The notes under the pieces were generated by a model. That model was not told the DNA's origin, did no database searches, and worked only from the letters and a program-made list of their open reading frames with translations. This document shows, piece by piece, positions 49,379 to 56,773 of a stretch of 56,773 nucleotides of DNA. How positions within the stretch are numbered: position 1 is the stretch's first letter; every line of letters begins with the position of its first letter. The stretch is from Actinomycetes bacterium. Lineage in GTDB: Bacteria > Planctomycetota > Phycisphaerae > JAACET01. The stretch is taken from contig JAUXAG010000014.1 in the NCBI GenBank assembly GCA_030614915.1, positions 1-56,773 on the forward strand, given 5' to 3'. The translations under genes were made by a program, and so were the position numbers.

Positions 49379-51058
49379 TCACGTCTTGCTAATTCGCACC
49401 ACTTCGCTTACACTGCTCAATCCTTCGATAACTCTGCGCAGGGCCTGCTCCTGAAGATACAGCAGACGCCCTTTGCGGTAAACCGATTTTATCTGGCTGA
49501 TTCCCGCATCTTGGCTTACTAAGTTGCGCATCTCCTCATTCAAAACCAGCACCTCGAAAGCAGCCACCCGACCGAAATAGCCGGTTCCTTTACACGTTGA
49601 GCAGATGATCGGGTTACCCTTCTCATCTGCCAGGGGCTTTGTCGGTGGGCGGTAAAACTGCCTAATCTTCTCTGCCGGAAGGTTCAATCGCTTAAGCAAC
49701 GCCGCATCCGGCTGGTATGCCTCCCGGCAACTCGGGCAAAGCTTGCGCAGCAACTTCTGAGCCACGATTCCCTTCAGCGAGCCGCTTACCAGCCCCGGAT
49801 CTCCGGCCAAGGTCATCACCTCCGTCAAGGCCGAGAAAACGCTGCTGTTGGACATACCTGCGTACAGCTTTCTTTCTTTGCCTGCTTTGAGCATCATTGT
49901 CAGCATAGCCGCGTCTTTTACCGGTTCGGCCAGCACCACCCCAGGATCCCCACGAAGCACGCTCCGCAGCGTCCCGGCCATATCCGCTTTGCCCCCGGAA
50001 ACCTGCGGTTTGTGCTGGGTAACGTTTTCCAGCTCTGCCAGCGGACGGGTTTCTATGGCGTGGATGTGCTGGACGTACGCGTCGTGCGAATGCAGGAAGG
50101 CATACAGGCTGGTCGTCACCCCGCAGTCCTGCCTGCCCGTGACCACCACCAGCCCTTTTGCCGCTTCTGCCAAGCTCTGAATTTGGGCCAACTGGTCAGA
50201 AGGAAAACGCAGATCTTTCAGGGTCAGTTCCCTCGCTTGGCTCGAAATCTTTATCTCCATTCGTTCCCCGGCGCTCGAGCCCGCCGTGCGGATTCCAACG
50301 TCCACTAAGCCGCTTGTGGATTTGATGACCAGTTGGCCCCGCTGCGGAACTCGTTTTTCCGCCGGGTTCATCTTTCCCGCGTATTTGATAAAACCTACCA
50401 GCGCTGAGCTGTCCTGCTGGGTCAGACGCTGACGCTCCGTGGTCACCCCGTCGATCCGATACAGAAGCCTCACCGCCTGCCCCGAAGGCACCAAGGCTAC
50501 GTCCGTCGCTCGTTGGTTCAGGGCATCCGCCAGCAAATAGTGGCTCAATTGAAACCCTGTCTGTAGCAGCTCATCGTCCTCCGGAGCAGTCACTGGGGCC
50601 CCGTTGAGCCGCTGAATGACTATCTGTAGCTCAGGCATCAGGTCGATTTTGTCCTTGGCCTTTCCCTCGCCCCCCCTGAGAACTTTCTTTATGTGTAAAG
50701 CCGTGAGTACCCGGTCCTCTTTGCCTACCACTGAGTTGCGCCACAGGATATAGCTGCCCACCCCCGCTGCCCCCGCCGCGGCGAATAGCAATACAGCCAC
50801 CGCAAAGTTTGGAACCAGCAGGAGGATTATCACCGCCAACACAGCTGCTCCAAACACTAGGGCGTTCCACAAGGTCCTCGGCCCATGTATTCGCCCCAAA
50901 TCTGCGTCCACCCAGCTCATACACCGGGCCAGAACCCCAAAGGCCACTAGGCTCAATACGATCTTGCCGAATGAAAAGTACCCGCCAGGCCCAGGAACAT
51001 CCGCCAAAAACCAAATACCCGCCCCCAGAGACTCGGTGTTATCTATAAAGCTCAGCAT
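49379..51058 (-). CDS. Membrane-anchored GspE/PilB-like protein with a degenerate ATP site
   Basis: About 559 residues. Two to three TM helices lie in the first about 105 residues, followed by a GspE/PilB core and the zinc tetracysteine C441-x2-C444...C486-x2-C489 typical of extension ATPases. But Walker A reads GRQDCGVTT (308-316): the lysine of GxxxxGKT is Val. The Asp box is IETRPL in place of IEDPVE, Walker B is VVLAEPVKD in place of a GEIRD form, and the His box LHTND is GMSNSS. So it is very likely unable to hydrolyse ATP. Numbering is from the ATG at 51058; an upstream TTG is possible. Placed between a CvpA-like gene and an intact PilT-like ATPase. Confidence 0.85.
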   Translation of the reverse strand: MLSFIDNTESLGAGIWFLADVPGPGGYFSFGKIVLSLVAFGVLARCMSWVDADLGRIHGPRTLWNALVFGAAVLAVIILLLVPNFAVAVLLFAAAGAAGVGSYILWRNSVVGKEDRVLTALHIKKVLRGGEGKAKDKIDLMPELQIVIQRLNGAPVTAPEDDELLQTGFQLSHYLLADALNQRATDVALVPSGQAVRLLYRIDGVTTERQRLTQQDSSALVGFIKYAGKMNPAEKRVPQRGQLVIKSTSGLVDVGIRTAGSSAGERMEIKISSQARELTLKDLRFPSDQLAQIQSLAEAAKGLVVVTGRQDCGVTTSLYAFLHSHDAYVQHIHAIETRPLAELENVTQHKPQVSGGKADMAGTLRSVLRGDPGVVLAEPVKDAAMLTMMLKAGKERKLYAGMSNSSVFSALTEVMTLAGDPGLVSGSLKGIVAQKLLRKLCPSCREAYQPDAALLKRLNLPAEKIRQFYRPPTKPLADEKGNPIICSTCKGTGYFGRVAAFEVLVLNEEMRNLVSQDAGISQIKSVYRKGRLLYLQEQALRRVIEGLSSVSEVVRISKT

Positions 51059-51138
51059 CACTAGCCGTTCCAAACAAATTGCCTACTGCCGCTTCCTGTT
51101 CCCTTCTCAGCTTCCGCTCAGGCCCCGATTCTCTCCGA

Positions 51139-52275
51139 TCACCTCGCGGATATCCCTTTGATTCGCATCTTAAGCTCATCCGCGTTCGGCGAGTAATCAT
51201 ACGCTACCCGTGGGTCCACCCATTCCTTCTCGATCAACTCCAACAAGCTGCTGTTAAAGTCCTGCATCCCTTCTGCACTGCCGGTCTTGATAATATCTGG
51301 AATGTCACCGTCGCGCCCCTCCTCCAGCATCTTCCGAACTGTCGCTGTGTTCAGCATGATCTCCGTCGCTGGGATCCGATCTATGCCCTCTCCTATGCTG
51401 GCCATCAGTTTCAGGCTGATGATCGCCCGCAGATTGAAACACAGCGACTGCCGGGCCAGCCCCCGTTCCTCCTGCGGAAACAGATCCAGAATCCGCGTGA
51501 TCGTCTGATAGGTGCTCGAAGAGTGCACCGTCGCGAATACCAGGTGCCCCGTTTCCGCTGCCCGCAACGCTGCCGCAAAGCTCTGCTTGTCCCGCATCTC
51601 CCCGATAAGCACCACATCAGGGTCTTCACGCATCAGATAACGCAGGGCGTCATTGAAGGTCGAGACATCAATACCAACTTCCCGCTGATTGATAAAGGCT
51701 TTTTTGTCGTCGAAGAGAAACTCGATCGGATCCTCAATAGTTACGATATGGCAGGACCGGTGCCGGTTAATATGCTCCAGCATCGCCGCCAGAGTCGTAC
51801 TCTTGCCCGCCCCGGTGATACCGCTGACCAGCACCAGCCCTTGGCGATAATCAGCGATTTTTTGCACCATCTCCGGCAGGTGCAGGTCCTTGAATTCCGG
51901 AATGATCCGCGGCACCCGCCTGGCCGCCAACGATAATCGACCTCGCTGGCGAAAAATGTTGATCCGAAAACGGTCGCTGCCTTCCAGCTCGTAGGCCAAG
52001 TCCACAGCCCCATGTATATGCAGAAACTGCTTCTGTGGCTCGCTGAGCATCGGCATCACCAGGTCTTCTATTTGTTTGCTGGTTAGTTTCTCGCTCTTGG
52101 TCGGACGCATCCGCCCGGTTACACGGACCCGCGCCGGAGAACCAGCCTTGAGGTGCAGGTCCGAAGCGTCCAAATCCACCACTGCCTTGAGGTATTTGAT
52201 GAACTTCTCGTCGGCTTTGCGCCCTTTGTAGTCATCTACCGAAGATAACTCATCTTGTTGCCTGCTCTGCGCCAT
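51139..52275 (-). CDS. pilT: PilT/PilU-like twitching-motility ATPase
   Basis: A 378-residue hexameric ATPase that drives type IV pilus retraction. Walker A is GITGAGKS (152-159), the Asp box is IEDPIEF (180-186), Walker B is VVLIGEMRD (221-229), and the His box is ATVHSSS around H251. All catalytic parts are intact. The C-terminal GMQDFNSSLLELIEKEWV stretch is closer to PilU-like than classical PilT ends. The ATG has GGAG upstream; a longer open frame runs into a dispersed repeat and is not counted. It is adjacent to the pseudo-ATPase, which may act with it. Confidence 0.92.
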   Translation of the reverse strand: MAQSRQQDELSSVDDYKGRKADEKFIKYLKAVVDLDASDLHLKAGSPARVRVTGRMRPTKSEKLTSKQIEDLVMPMLSEPQKQFLHIHGAVDLAYELEGSDRFRINIFRQRGRLSLAARRVPRIIPEFKDLHLPEMVQKIADYRQGLVLVSGITGAGKSTTLAAMLEHINRHRSCHIVTIEDPIEFLFDDKKAFINQREVGIDVSTFNDALRYLMREDPDVVLIGEMRDKQSFAAALRAAETGHLVFATVHSSSTYQTITRILDLFPQEERGLARQSLCFNLRAIISLKLMASIGEGIDRIPATEIMLNTATVRKMLEEGRDGDIPDIIKTGSAEGMQDFNSSLLELIEKEWVDPRVAYDYSPNADELKMRIKGISAR

Positions 52276-52293
52276 GTACGTTTCTACTCCTGT

Positions 52294-52324
52294 TGTCATC
52301 CCCGCGCAGGCGGGGATCCATTCC
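52294..52324. repeat. GTCATCCCCGC-type palindromic dispersed repeat, copy 1
   Basis: ATCCCCGC-GCAG-GCGGGGAT hairpin with flanking TGTC and CCA. A variant copy is at 53399-53430 (GTCATCCCTGCGCAGGCTGG). Similar repeats are widespread in bacterial genomes. This one lies between hisF and the PilT-like start. Confidence 0.75.
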
Positions 52325-52333
52325 ATTATCTGG

Positions 52334-53134
52334 TCAGCCGCCCTGACCGGCACCGGCCATCTGCGGCTCCATCCGTACCGGTATGCCCTTGGCTCGCAGA
52401 AACTCCTTCACCTGGGCGATGCTATAGGTCCCAAAGTGAAATATGCTCGCCGCCAGGGCCGCATCCGCCTTGCCCTCGGTCAGCACCTTTGCCATGTGCT
52501 CCAGATTGCCCGCCCCTCCGCTGGCCACTACCGGAATATCTACCTCTTCACAGACCCTCCGGGTCATTTCCAGGTCGTAGCCAGCCCGCGTGCCGTCGGC
52601 ATTCATAACATTCAACACGATTTCTCCCGCTCCGTTGTCTTGGCCGAGCTTGGCCCAGCTGACGACGTCCAGCTCCGTGGCTTTTCGCCCACCGTTGATA
52701 TAAACCTTCCAGTATTCCTTCCCGTTGAGCTGCACCCGCTTGGCATCGATTGCCAGCACCATACACTGACTCCCGAACCTGATCGCCGCCCGTCGGATTA
52801 GCTGCGGATCCTTCACCGCTGCGGTATTGATGGATACCTTGTCTGCCCCGTTGCTCAGCATTACTCGGCAGTCCTCGACGCTGCGGATACCCCCACCCAC
52901 CGTCAGCGGCATAAAAACCCGCTCCGCTGCCTCTCGCAACACATCGACCATCAAGTCTCGCCCCTCGTGCGAGGCCGTTATGTCGTAGAAAACCAACTCG
53001 TCTGCCCCTTGGGCATCGTAACGCACCGCGCACTCGCCTACATCGCCGGCATCGCGGTGGTCGAAGAACTTAACTCCCTTGACCACCCGCCCTTTATCCA
53101 CGTCTAAACACGGTATAATTCGTTTAGCCAGCAT
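52334..53134 (-). CDS. hisF: Imidazole glycerol phosphate synthase subunit HisF
   Basis: A 266-residue (beta-alpha)8 barrel cyclase of histidine synthesis. The two catalytic acids are in place at D11 ([13 protein letters not shown]) and D130 (VLAIDAKR), and the phosphate-binding SGGAG loop is intact. The normal LTSMDRDGT strand here reads LNVMNADGT. The C-terminus has an extra about 12 residues. It works with HisH, not present here. Promoter TTGCAA-N16-TAGAAT lies 61 bp upstream. Downstream comes the PilT-like gene on the same strand. Confidence 0.96.
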   Translation of the reverse strand: MLAKRIIPCLDVDKGRVVKGVKFFDHRDAGDVGECAVRYDAQGADELVFYDITASHEGRDLMVDVLREAAERVFMPLTVGGGIRSVEDCRVMLSNGADKVSINTAAVKDPQLIRRAAIRFGSQCMVLAIDAKRVQLNGKEYWKVYINGGRKATELDVVSWAKLGQDNGAGEIVLNVMNADGTRAGYDLEMTRRVCEEVDIPVVASGGAGNLEHMAKVLTEGKADAALAASIFHFGTYSIAQVKEFLRAKGIPVRMEPQMAGAGQGG

Positions 53135-53194
53135 CAGTTATATCCAAAAAATCCTCCAGCCTCCCTGCCCGTATCATCTTGGCTGAGCTTGGAT

Positions 53195-53222
53195 ATTCTA
53201 CTGCCGCTGGCATTTTTTGCAA
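53195..53222 (-). promoter_or_regulatory. Promoter for hisF
   Basis: On the minus strand TTGCAA, 16 bp, TAGAAT, 61 bp upstream of the hisF ATG, which also has GGAGG 14 nt before it. Confidence 0.5.
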
Positions 53223-53288
53223 TCTAAATCCCGGCCCTTTATCCTTCGCTCCGGCTAAGTGGTCCCCTCAACACAGGCGCACATAGTC

Positions 53289-53530
53289 CGCCCACTGGCG
53301 TACTGCCCCGGTGTTCCCTCGTCATATTGTGCTTTTGAGTATTTAGCCCCCGGCTTTACGCCGGGGGTCTCTTTGTTTAGCCCCCAGGGTTATCCTTGCT
53401 GTCATCCCTGCGCAGGCTGGGATCCATCTTATATTTAGCCCCCGGCTTTACGCCGGGGGTCTCTTTATCCGTCCAACGCCCACTGGCCTACTGCCCCAGT
53501 GTTCCCTCATTATATTGTACTTTTGGTGAT
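53289..53530. repeat. Repeat cluster: 188-bp diverged tandem duplication with REP-like palindromes
   Basis: A unit starting CGCCCACTGG at 53289 recurs at 53477 (offset 188 bp) with the same order ACTGCCCC, GTGTTCCCTC, ATATTGT, CTTTT, TTTAGCCC. Inside are two full palindromes AGCCCCCGGC/GCCGGGGGT (53345-53369 and 53436-53460), a partial one (53376-53395) and a GTCATCCCTGCGCAGG repeat (53399-53430). The second unit ends on the stop codon of the histidine kinase. Apart from the hisF promoter, the 396-bp gap holds nothing else. Confidence 0.85.
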
Positions 53531-54403
53531 TTAGCCCGCCCCGCTCGGCAGGAATATCCTGAAAGTCGCTCCTTGCCCTTGGACACTTTCCAACTCGATG
53601 AATCCCCCGTGGTCGGTTACGATATCTCGGCAAACGGCCAGCCCCAGGCCCGTACCGTTCTGACCGCTGTTGTCATCAAGCTGCTTTGTGCTGAAGAACG
53701 GCTCGAATACTCGCCGGATATCGTCGGCGGCAATTCCCGGCCCCGAATCGGCAACGCTTATGTTCACGCAGCCAGTGGGCCCGTCCTGATCGCCACAAAT
53801 CCGCAGCATCCCCCCGTTATCCCCCATAGCCTGGCAGCTGTTGATTATCATATTCAGCAGAACCTGCACCAGCTCCACTCGCCTTCCGCAGACCGCCAGA
53901 TCCTCCGGGCAGCTGCAGCGGAGCGATACGCCCTGTCTGGCCAATTGTCCGGCCAGGCTGCTGCTAGCTTCTTTGATTATGTCGTTGACCAGCACTATTT
54001 CTTTCGCACTGCCCTGCGACCGGGCCAGCCCCAGCATCCCTCGGCAAATCTCCACTGCCCGCTCGGCATTGTCCAGAACCCGACGCAAGGCCTTCGCCGA
54101 CAGTTCGCCGTCCTGGCGGCTCTTCAGTGCCTGCTGAGCCCTGCCCAATACGCCCATAAGTGTGTTATTCAGTTCGTGAGCAACCTGCGAGCTCATCATC
54201 CCCACCATCGCCAGCCTTTGCATATGCAAAAGTTGTTCCCGCGATTGCTCCGTCGTCGCCCAGCTCGACAACACCTGACAGCTCGATGGACTCATGGTCT
54301 TCGCCCCGCTCGAAATGGTTGCCGCCTCCTTTATGCCCTGGGCTCTTCTGGCTTGGCTCTTACCAATCAGCCTCCCATACCCTATAATCCTATCGGACCA
54401 CAT
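53531..54403 (-). CDS. Sensor histidine kinase, soluble
   Basis: A 290-residue histidine kinase without TM segments: HisKA-like dimerisation region with H76 in SQVAHELNN, then the HATPase domain with N box (LLNMIINSCQAMG), G1 ADSGPGI, F box FEPFFSTKQ and G2 GTGLGLAVC. It is missing any sensor domain, so a partner protein or an unusual N-terminus (1-60) must give the input. The start is uncertain: ATG at 54403, with no good ribosome site, or ATG at 54295. No response regulator is next to it. Confidence 0.88.
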   Translation of the reverse strand: MWSDRIIGYGRLIGKSQARRAQGIKEAATISSGAKTMSPSSCQVLSSWATTEQSREQLLHMQRLAMVGMMSSQVAHELNNTLMGVLGRAQQALKSRQDGELSAKALRRVLDNAERAVEICRGMLGLARSQGSAKEIVLVNDIIKEASSSLAGQLARQGVSLRCSCPEDLAVCGRRVELVQVLLNMIINSCQAMGDNGGMLRICGDQDGPTGCVNISVADSGPGIAADDIRRVFEPFFSTKQLDDNSGQNGTGLGLAVCRDIVTDHGGFIELESVQGQGATFRIFLPSGAG

Positions 54404-54441
54404 GGCCGAAAATCTTGAAGCCTATTAGTCTTTGGGCCCCC

Positions 54442-54696
54442 ATGGACAGCCAAGACTTGCTCGAGCATTTAGCCGAATTAGCCGCCCAACTGGATATCAG
54501 CGTTCGCAGAACTGATCTAGGCGGCTCTGGCGGAAGCCTCGTTAGCCTGCGAGGCCGACAGATCCTTTTTATCGACACCTTAGCCGACCCCCAGGATCAG
54601 CTCGAACGGATTATCCCCAGCTTCGCCCGCCTGCCCAACCTCGACCAGATCTACATCATCCCCGAGCTGCGCCAACTGCTCGATCAGTACAGTTAG
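54442..54696 (+). CDS. Small conserved protein of unknown function
   Basis: An 84-residue protein: helix (2-18), then beta strands around TDLGGSGGSLVSLRGRQILFIDTLADPQDQ and a C-terminal LDQIYIIPELRQLLDQY. The pattern LGGSGG.L..LRG...LF.D and the late IYIxPELR are recognisable in orphan proteins of other bacteria, but no function is known. It is divergent from the histidine kinase (38-bp gap). Its stop codon lies within the 9-bp target duplication of the MITE that follows. Confidence 0.65.
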   Translation: MDSQDLLEHLAELAAQLDISVRRTDLGGSGGSLVSLRGRQILFIDTLADPQDQLERIIPSFARLPNLDQIYIIPELRQLLDQYS

Positions 54697-54701
54697 AGTG
54701 C

Positions 54702-54829
54702 TGCTCTGTTGAAAAGATGTCGGGCCGGGTCATTGCGAGCGCAGCGAAGCAATCTCAAAGCTCAGAAGTCGAGATTGCCACGGCCCCTCTGGGGCCTCGC
54801 AATGACAGAAAGAGGCTTTCAACAGAGCA
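54702..54829. mobile_element. 128-bp MITE-like element with TIRs and 9-bp target duplication
   Basis: Terminal inverted repeats TGCTCTGTTGAAA are perfect over 13 bp (702-714 and 817-829). Identical direct repeats TTAGAGTGC lie at 54693-54701 and 54830-54838. Internally it holds a palindromic TCATTGCGAG...CTCGCAATGA repeat (730-739 and 796-805), a type widespread in environmental bacteria. It has no coding capacity, so a transposase supplied in trans must have moved it. Confidence 0.9.
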
Positions 54830-54873
54830 TTAGAGTGCCTTAGCTAATCCCCACTGTCGCGAGCAAACGTCAC

Positions 54874-54920
54874 CAAAAAAATCGGCCGGAGCTGCTCCTA
54901 AGGGCGACTCCGGCCGATCT
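54874..54920 (-). terminator. Strong terminator after groEL
   Basis: On the minus strand ATCGGCCGGAG pairs with CTCCGGCCGAT around a 16-nt loop, then TTTTTTT. It ends the groES-groEL transcript just before the MITE. Confidence 0.92.
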
Positions 54921-54941
54921 ATTCTAAAAATCACGGCTAGC

Positions 54942-56570
54942 TTAATACATTCCGCCGCCCATTCCCGGCCCGCCGGCCGGAGGAGCAGGTTTCTCTTCCG
55001 GAATCTCAGCCACCATCGCATCGGTCGTCAGCAGCAGCCCGGCAATACTGGCCGCATTCTGCAAAGCAATACGCTCCACCTTGGTAGGCACGATCACCCC
55101 GGCCTCGACCATATCGCAGTACTTGCGCTTCAAGGCATCGAAGCCGAAATTGCCCTTGCCTTCCTTGACCTTCTGGCAAGCCACCGAGCCGTCCAGCCCG
55201 CAATTGTTGACGATCTGTTTGATCGGGGCCTCCAGTGCCCGCCGCACGATATCCACACCAACCTTGGCATCTCCGCTGGCCTTGACCTTATCCAACGCCG
55301 CGATAGTTCGCAGCATAGCCACACCCCCACCCGGCAGCACGCCCTCTTCCACCGCTGCCCGGCAGGCGTGCAGAGCATCTTCCACCCGGGCCTTTTTCTC
55401 TTTCATCTCCGATTCGGTTGCAGCCCCGACGTTAATCTGAGCCACTCCGCCGGAAAGCTTGGCCAGTCGCTCTTCCAGTTTTTCCTTGTCGTAATCGCTG
55501 GTGGTCGTGTCTATCTCGCGTTTGATCTGTTCGATTCGTCCGCGGATATCCTTCTCCGAGCCGGCCCCTTCGATAATCGTCGTGTTTTCCTTGTCGATGG
55601 TAATCTTCTTGGCCGCCCCCAGCGAAGACAGCTCCAGGTTTTCCAACTGCAGTCCCAGGTCTTCGAAGATAGCCTGCCCGCCGGTCAGCACCGCCATATC
55701 TTCCATCATTGCCTTGCGCCGATCTCCAAAGCCAGGGGCCTTGACCGCCGCGACCTGCAGCGTGCCCCGCAGCTTGTTCACCACCAGGGTCGCCAGGGCC
55801 TCGCCCTCCACGTCCTCCGCAATAATCAGCAGCGGTCTGCCCGCCTTGGCCACTTTCTCCAGCAGCGGAACCAGGTCTTTTACTGCCGATATCTTTTTCT
55901 CGTGGATTAGAACGTAGGGCTTCTCCAGGACCACTTCCATAGCTGTTAGATCGTTAATAAAGTGCGGCGAAAGGTAGCCCTTGTCGAACTGCATGCCTTC
56001 CACCAGTTCGACCTTGCTTTCCAGCCCCTTGCCTTCTTCCACGGTGATTACCCCGTCTTTGCCGACCTTGTTCATGGCCTGGGCGATCATCTTGCCGATT
56101 TCCAGGTCCTGGTTGGCCGCACAGGCCCCTACCTGTGTAACCTGCTGGTCGGACTCGACCTTGGCGCTCATTTGCTCGAACTGTTTGACCACTGCCTCCA
56201 CGGCCATGTCCACGCCCCGCTTGAGCTCCATGGGATTAGCTCCGGCCGCGACGTTTTTCAGGCCTTCCTCGAAGATGGCCTCCGCCAGCAGCGTCGCCGT
56301 CGTCGTGCCGTCCCCCGCCACGTCGGACGTCTTGCTGGCCACTTCCCTGACCATCTGGGCTCCCATGTTCTCGTAGGCATCTTCCAGCTCAATCTCTTTG
56401 GCTACCGTTACCCCGTCTTTGGTTACCGTCGGCGAGCCGAAGCTCTTTTCCAGGATCACGTTTCGCCCAGCCGGGCCCAGGGTAATCGTTACCGCTTTGG
56501 CCAACTGGTTTACCCCTCGACGGATCGCCTCTCGGGCTTCTTGTTCGAAAGCAATTTTCTTAGCTGCCAT
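54942..56570 (-). CDS. groL: 60-kDa chaperonin GroEL
   Basis: A 542-residue GroEL: N-terminal [58 protein letters not shown] (ATP site), and a C-terminal [10 protein letters not shown] tail. It folds proteins with the GroES cap in an ATP cycle. It is the second gene of a groES-groEL operon, 78 bp after groES, and is closed by a strong terminator. Confidence 0.98.
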   Translation of the reverse strand: MAAKKIAFEQEAREAIRRGVNQLAKAVTITLGPAGRNVILEKSFGSPTVTKDGVTVAKEIELEDAYENMGAQMVREVASKTSDVAGDGTTTATLLAEAIFEEGLKNVAAGANPMELKRGVDMAVEAVVKQFEQMSAKVESDQQVTQVGACAANQDLEIGKMIAQAMNKVGKDGVITVEEGKGLESKVELVEGMQFDKGYLSPHFINDLTAMEVVLEKPYVLIHEKKISAVKDLVPLLEKVAKAGRPLLIIAEDVEGEALATLVVNKLRGTLQVAAVKAPGFGDRRKAMMEDMAVLTGGQAIFEDLGLQLENLELSSLGAAKKITIDKENTTIIEGAGSEKDIRGRIEQIKREIDTTTSDYDKEKLEERLAKLSGGVAQINVGAATESEMKEKKARVEDALHACRAAVEEGVLPGGGVAMLRTIAALDKVKASGDAKVGVDIVRRALEAPIKQIVNNCGLDGSVACQKVKEGKGNFGFDALKRKYCDMVEAGVIVPTKVERIALQNAASIAGLLLTTDAMVAEIPEEKPAPPAGGPGMGGGMY

Positions 56571-56648
56571 CTATTGACACTCCTTAAGTTTGGGTTTGCA
56601 ATTCTTGTCCGCACGAATACCCAGCCTCATCGGCCACGCTCTGACGGC

Positions 56649-56773
56649 CTAGCCAATGATGGCCAGGATATCGTCTTCGGACATAATCATCATTTCTTTT
56701 GTGTCCACGGTGATATCTGTGCCCGCGTAGCTGGAAAACAGGACCTCGTCGCCCTTTTTCACCTGCATCTTGG
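56649..56773 (-). CDS. groS: Co-chaperonin GroES, 3' part
   Basis: The visible 40 residues, from KMQVKKGDEVLFSSYAG to the end EDDILAIIG, match the C-terminal half of GroES. The 5' part is outside the window. The gene precedes groEL by 78 bp in the normal order. Confidence 0.93.
   Translation of the reverse strand, partial: KMQVKKGDEVLFSSYAGTDITVDTKEMMIMSEDDILAIIG

Overview
The window looks like a chromosomal stretch of a planctomycete, probably of the anaerobic Phycisphaerae/Sedimentisphaerales type. The clearest sign is ribosomal protein L34, which has the planctomycete-style N-terminus MHYPRRISKIKRRRKMGF. Others are several planctomycete-type orphan secreted proteins, a type IV pilus ATPase pair, a HydBG-type hydrogenase module with a hyp cluster, and planctomycete-like dispersed palindromes (AGCCCCCGGC...GCCGGGGGT). 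Base composition is moderately GC-rich. No phage, plasmid, transposase or CRISPR genes are visible. Taxonomy is an inference from protein style only.

Layout, left to right. (1) 0.1-4.9 kb, minus strand: a response regulator, HydB-like and HydG-like flavin/iron-sulfur subunits, a polyferredoxin and a strikingly short NuoH-like membrane subunit. They lie behind a good sigma-54 promoter, next to a gene for an NtrC-type activator with a degenerate receiver. (2) 5.0-9.6 kb, plus strand: hypF-hypC-hypD-hypE, the Fe(CN)2CO assembly set, without hypA/hypB or a hydrogenase large subunit in view. (3) 9.6-18.8 kb: a small membrane protein, then a long minus-strand series running gyrA, a SagB-like nitroreductase, an orphan secreted protein, aconitase, a LOG-family protein, an orphan anchored protein and a ComEA-like protein. 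(4) 18.8-19.6 kb: a candidate ~210-nt non-coding RNA with its own promoter and a strong terminator, then trpE. (5) 21-31.4 kb: a TPR membrane protein, EF-G2, yacL-ispD (a gene order also found in Firmicutes), a methyltransferase, and an inositol-phosphate locus. That locus has a fused cytidylyltransferase/CDP-alcohol transferase next to inositol-1-phosphate synthase, plus a broken second copy of the synthase 3' end. (6) 31.7-37.7 kb: an AsmA-like protein, rpmH (too short for routine ORF calling), a pteridine-reductase-like SDR, a membrane protein, mtnA, purE and a FGGY kinase.

(7) 38-41.1 kb is rich in RNA: tRNA-Val(UAC), a structured minus-strand RNA candidate with consensus promoter, a HIT protein, a metallophosphoesterase, and an exact 125-bp-period tandem array. 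The array reads on the minus strand as three CU-rich (anti-Shine-Dalgarno-like) small RNAs, each with a hairpin; the two left units have identical promoter hexamers. (8) 41.7-46.7 kb: acylphosphatase, a CDP-alcohol phosphatidyltransferase, a stand-alone EF-Tu-domain-2 protein, a GT-C glycosyltransferase-like protein, and an ACR3 arsenite exporter with a cysteine-free ArsR-type regulator. (9) 46.8-53.1 kb: a UVR-domain protein, a CvpA-like membrane protein, a membrane-anchored GspE/PilB relative that has lost its Walker A lysine, an intact PilT-like ATPase, and hisF. (10) 53.1-56.8 kb: clustered palindromic repeats, a histidine kinase, a small orphan protein, a 128-bp MITE with 13-bp terminal inverted repeats and a 9-bp target duplication, then groEL and the 3' end of groES running off the window.

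Themes. The left end combines regulation, electron-transfer subunits and cofactor assembly for a [NiFe]-hydrogenase whose catalytic subunit must lie elsewhere. The 28.6-31.4 kb locus could make di-myo-inositol phosphate or an inositol lipid headgroup. Vegetative promoters are readable throughout as TTGNNN-N16/17-TANNNT. The least explained elements are the RNA candidates at 19.1, 38.1-38.4 and 40.7-41.0 kb, the pseudo-ATPase and the short NuoH-like protein.
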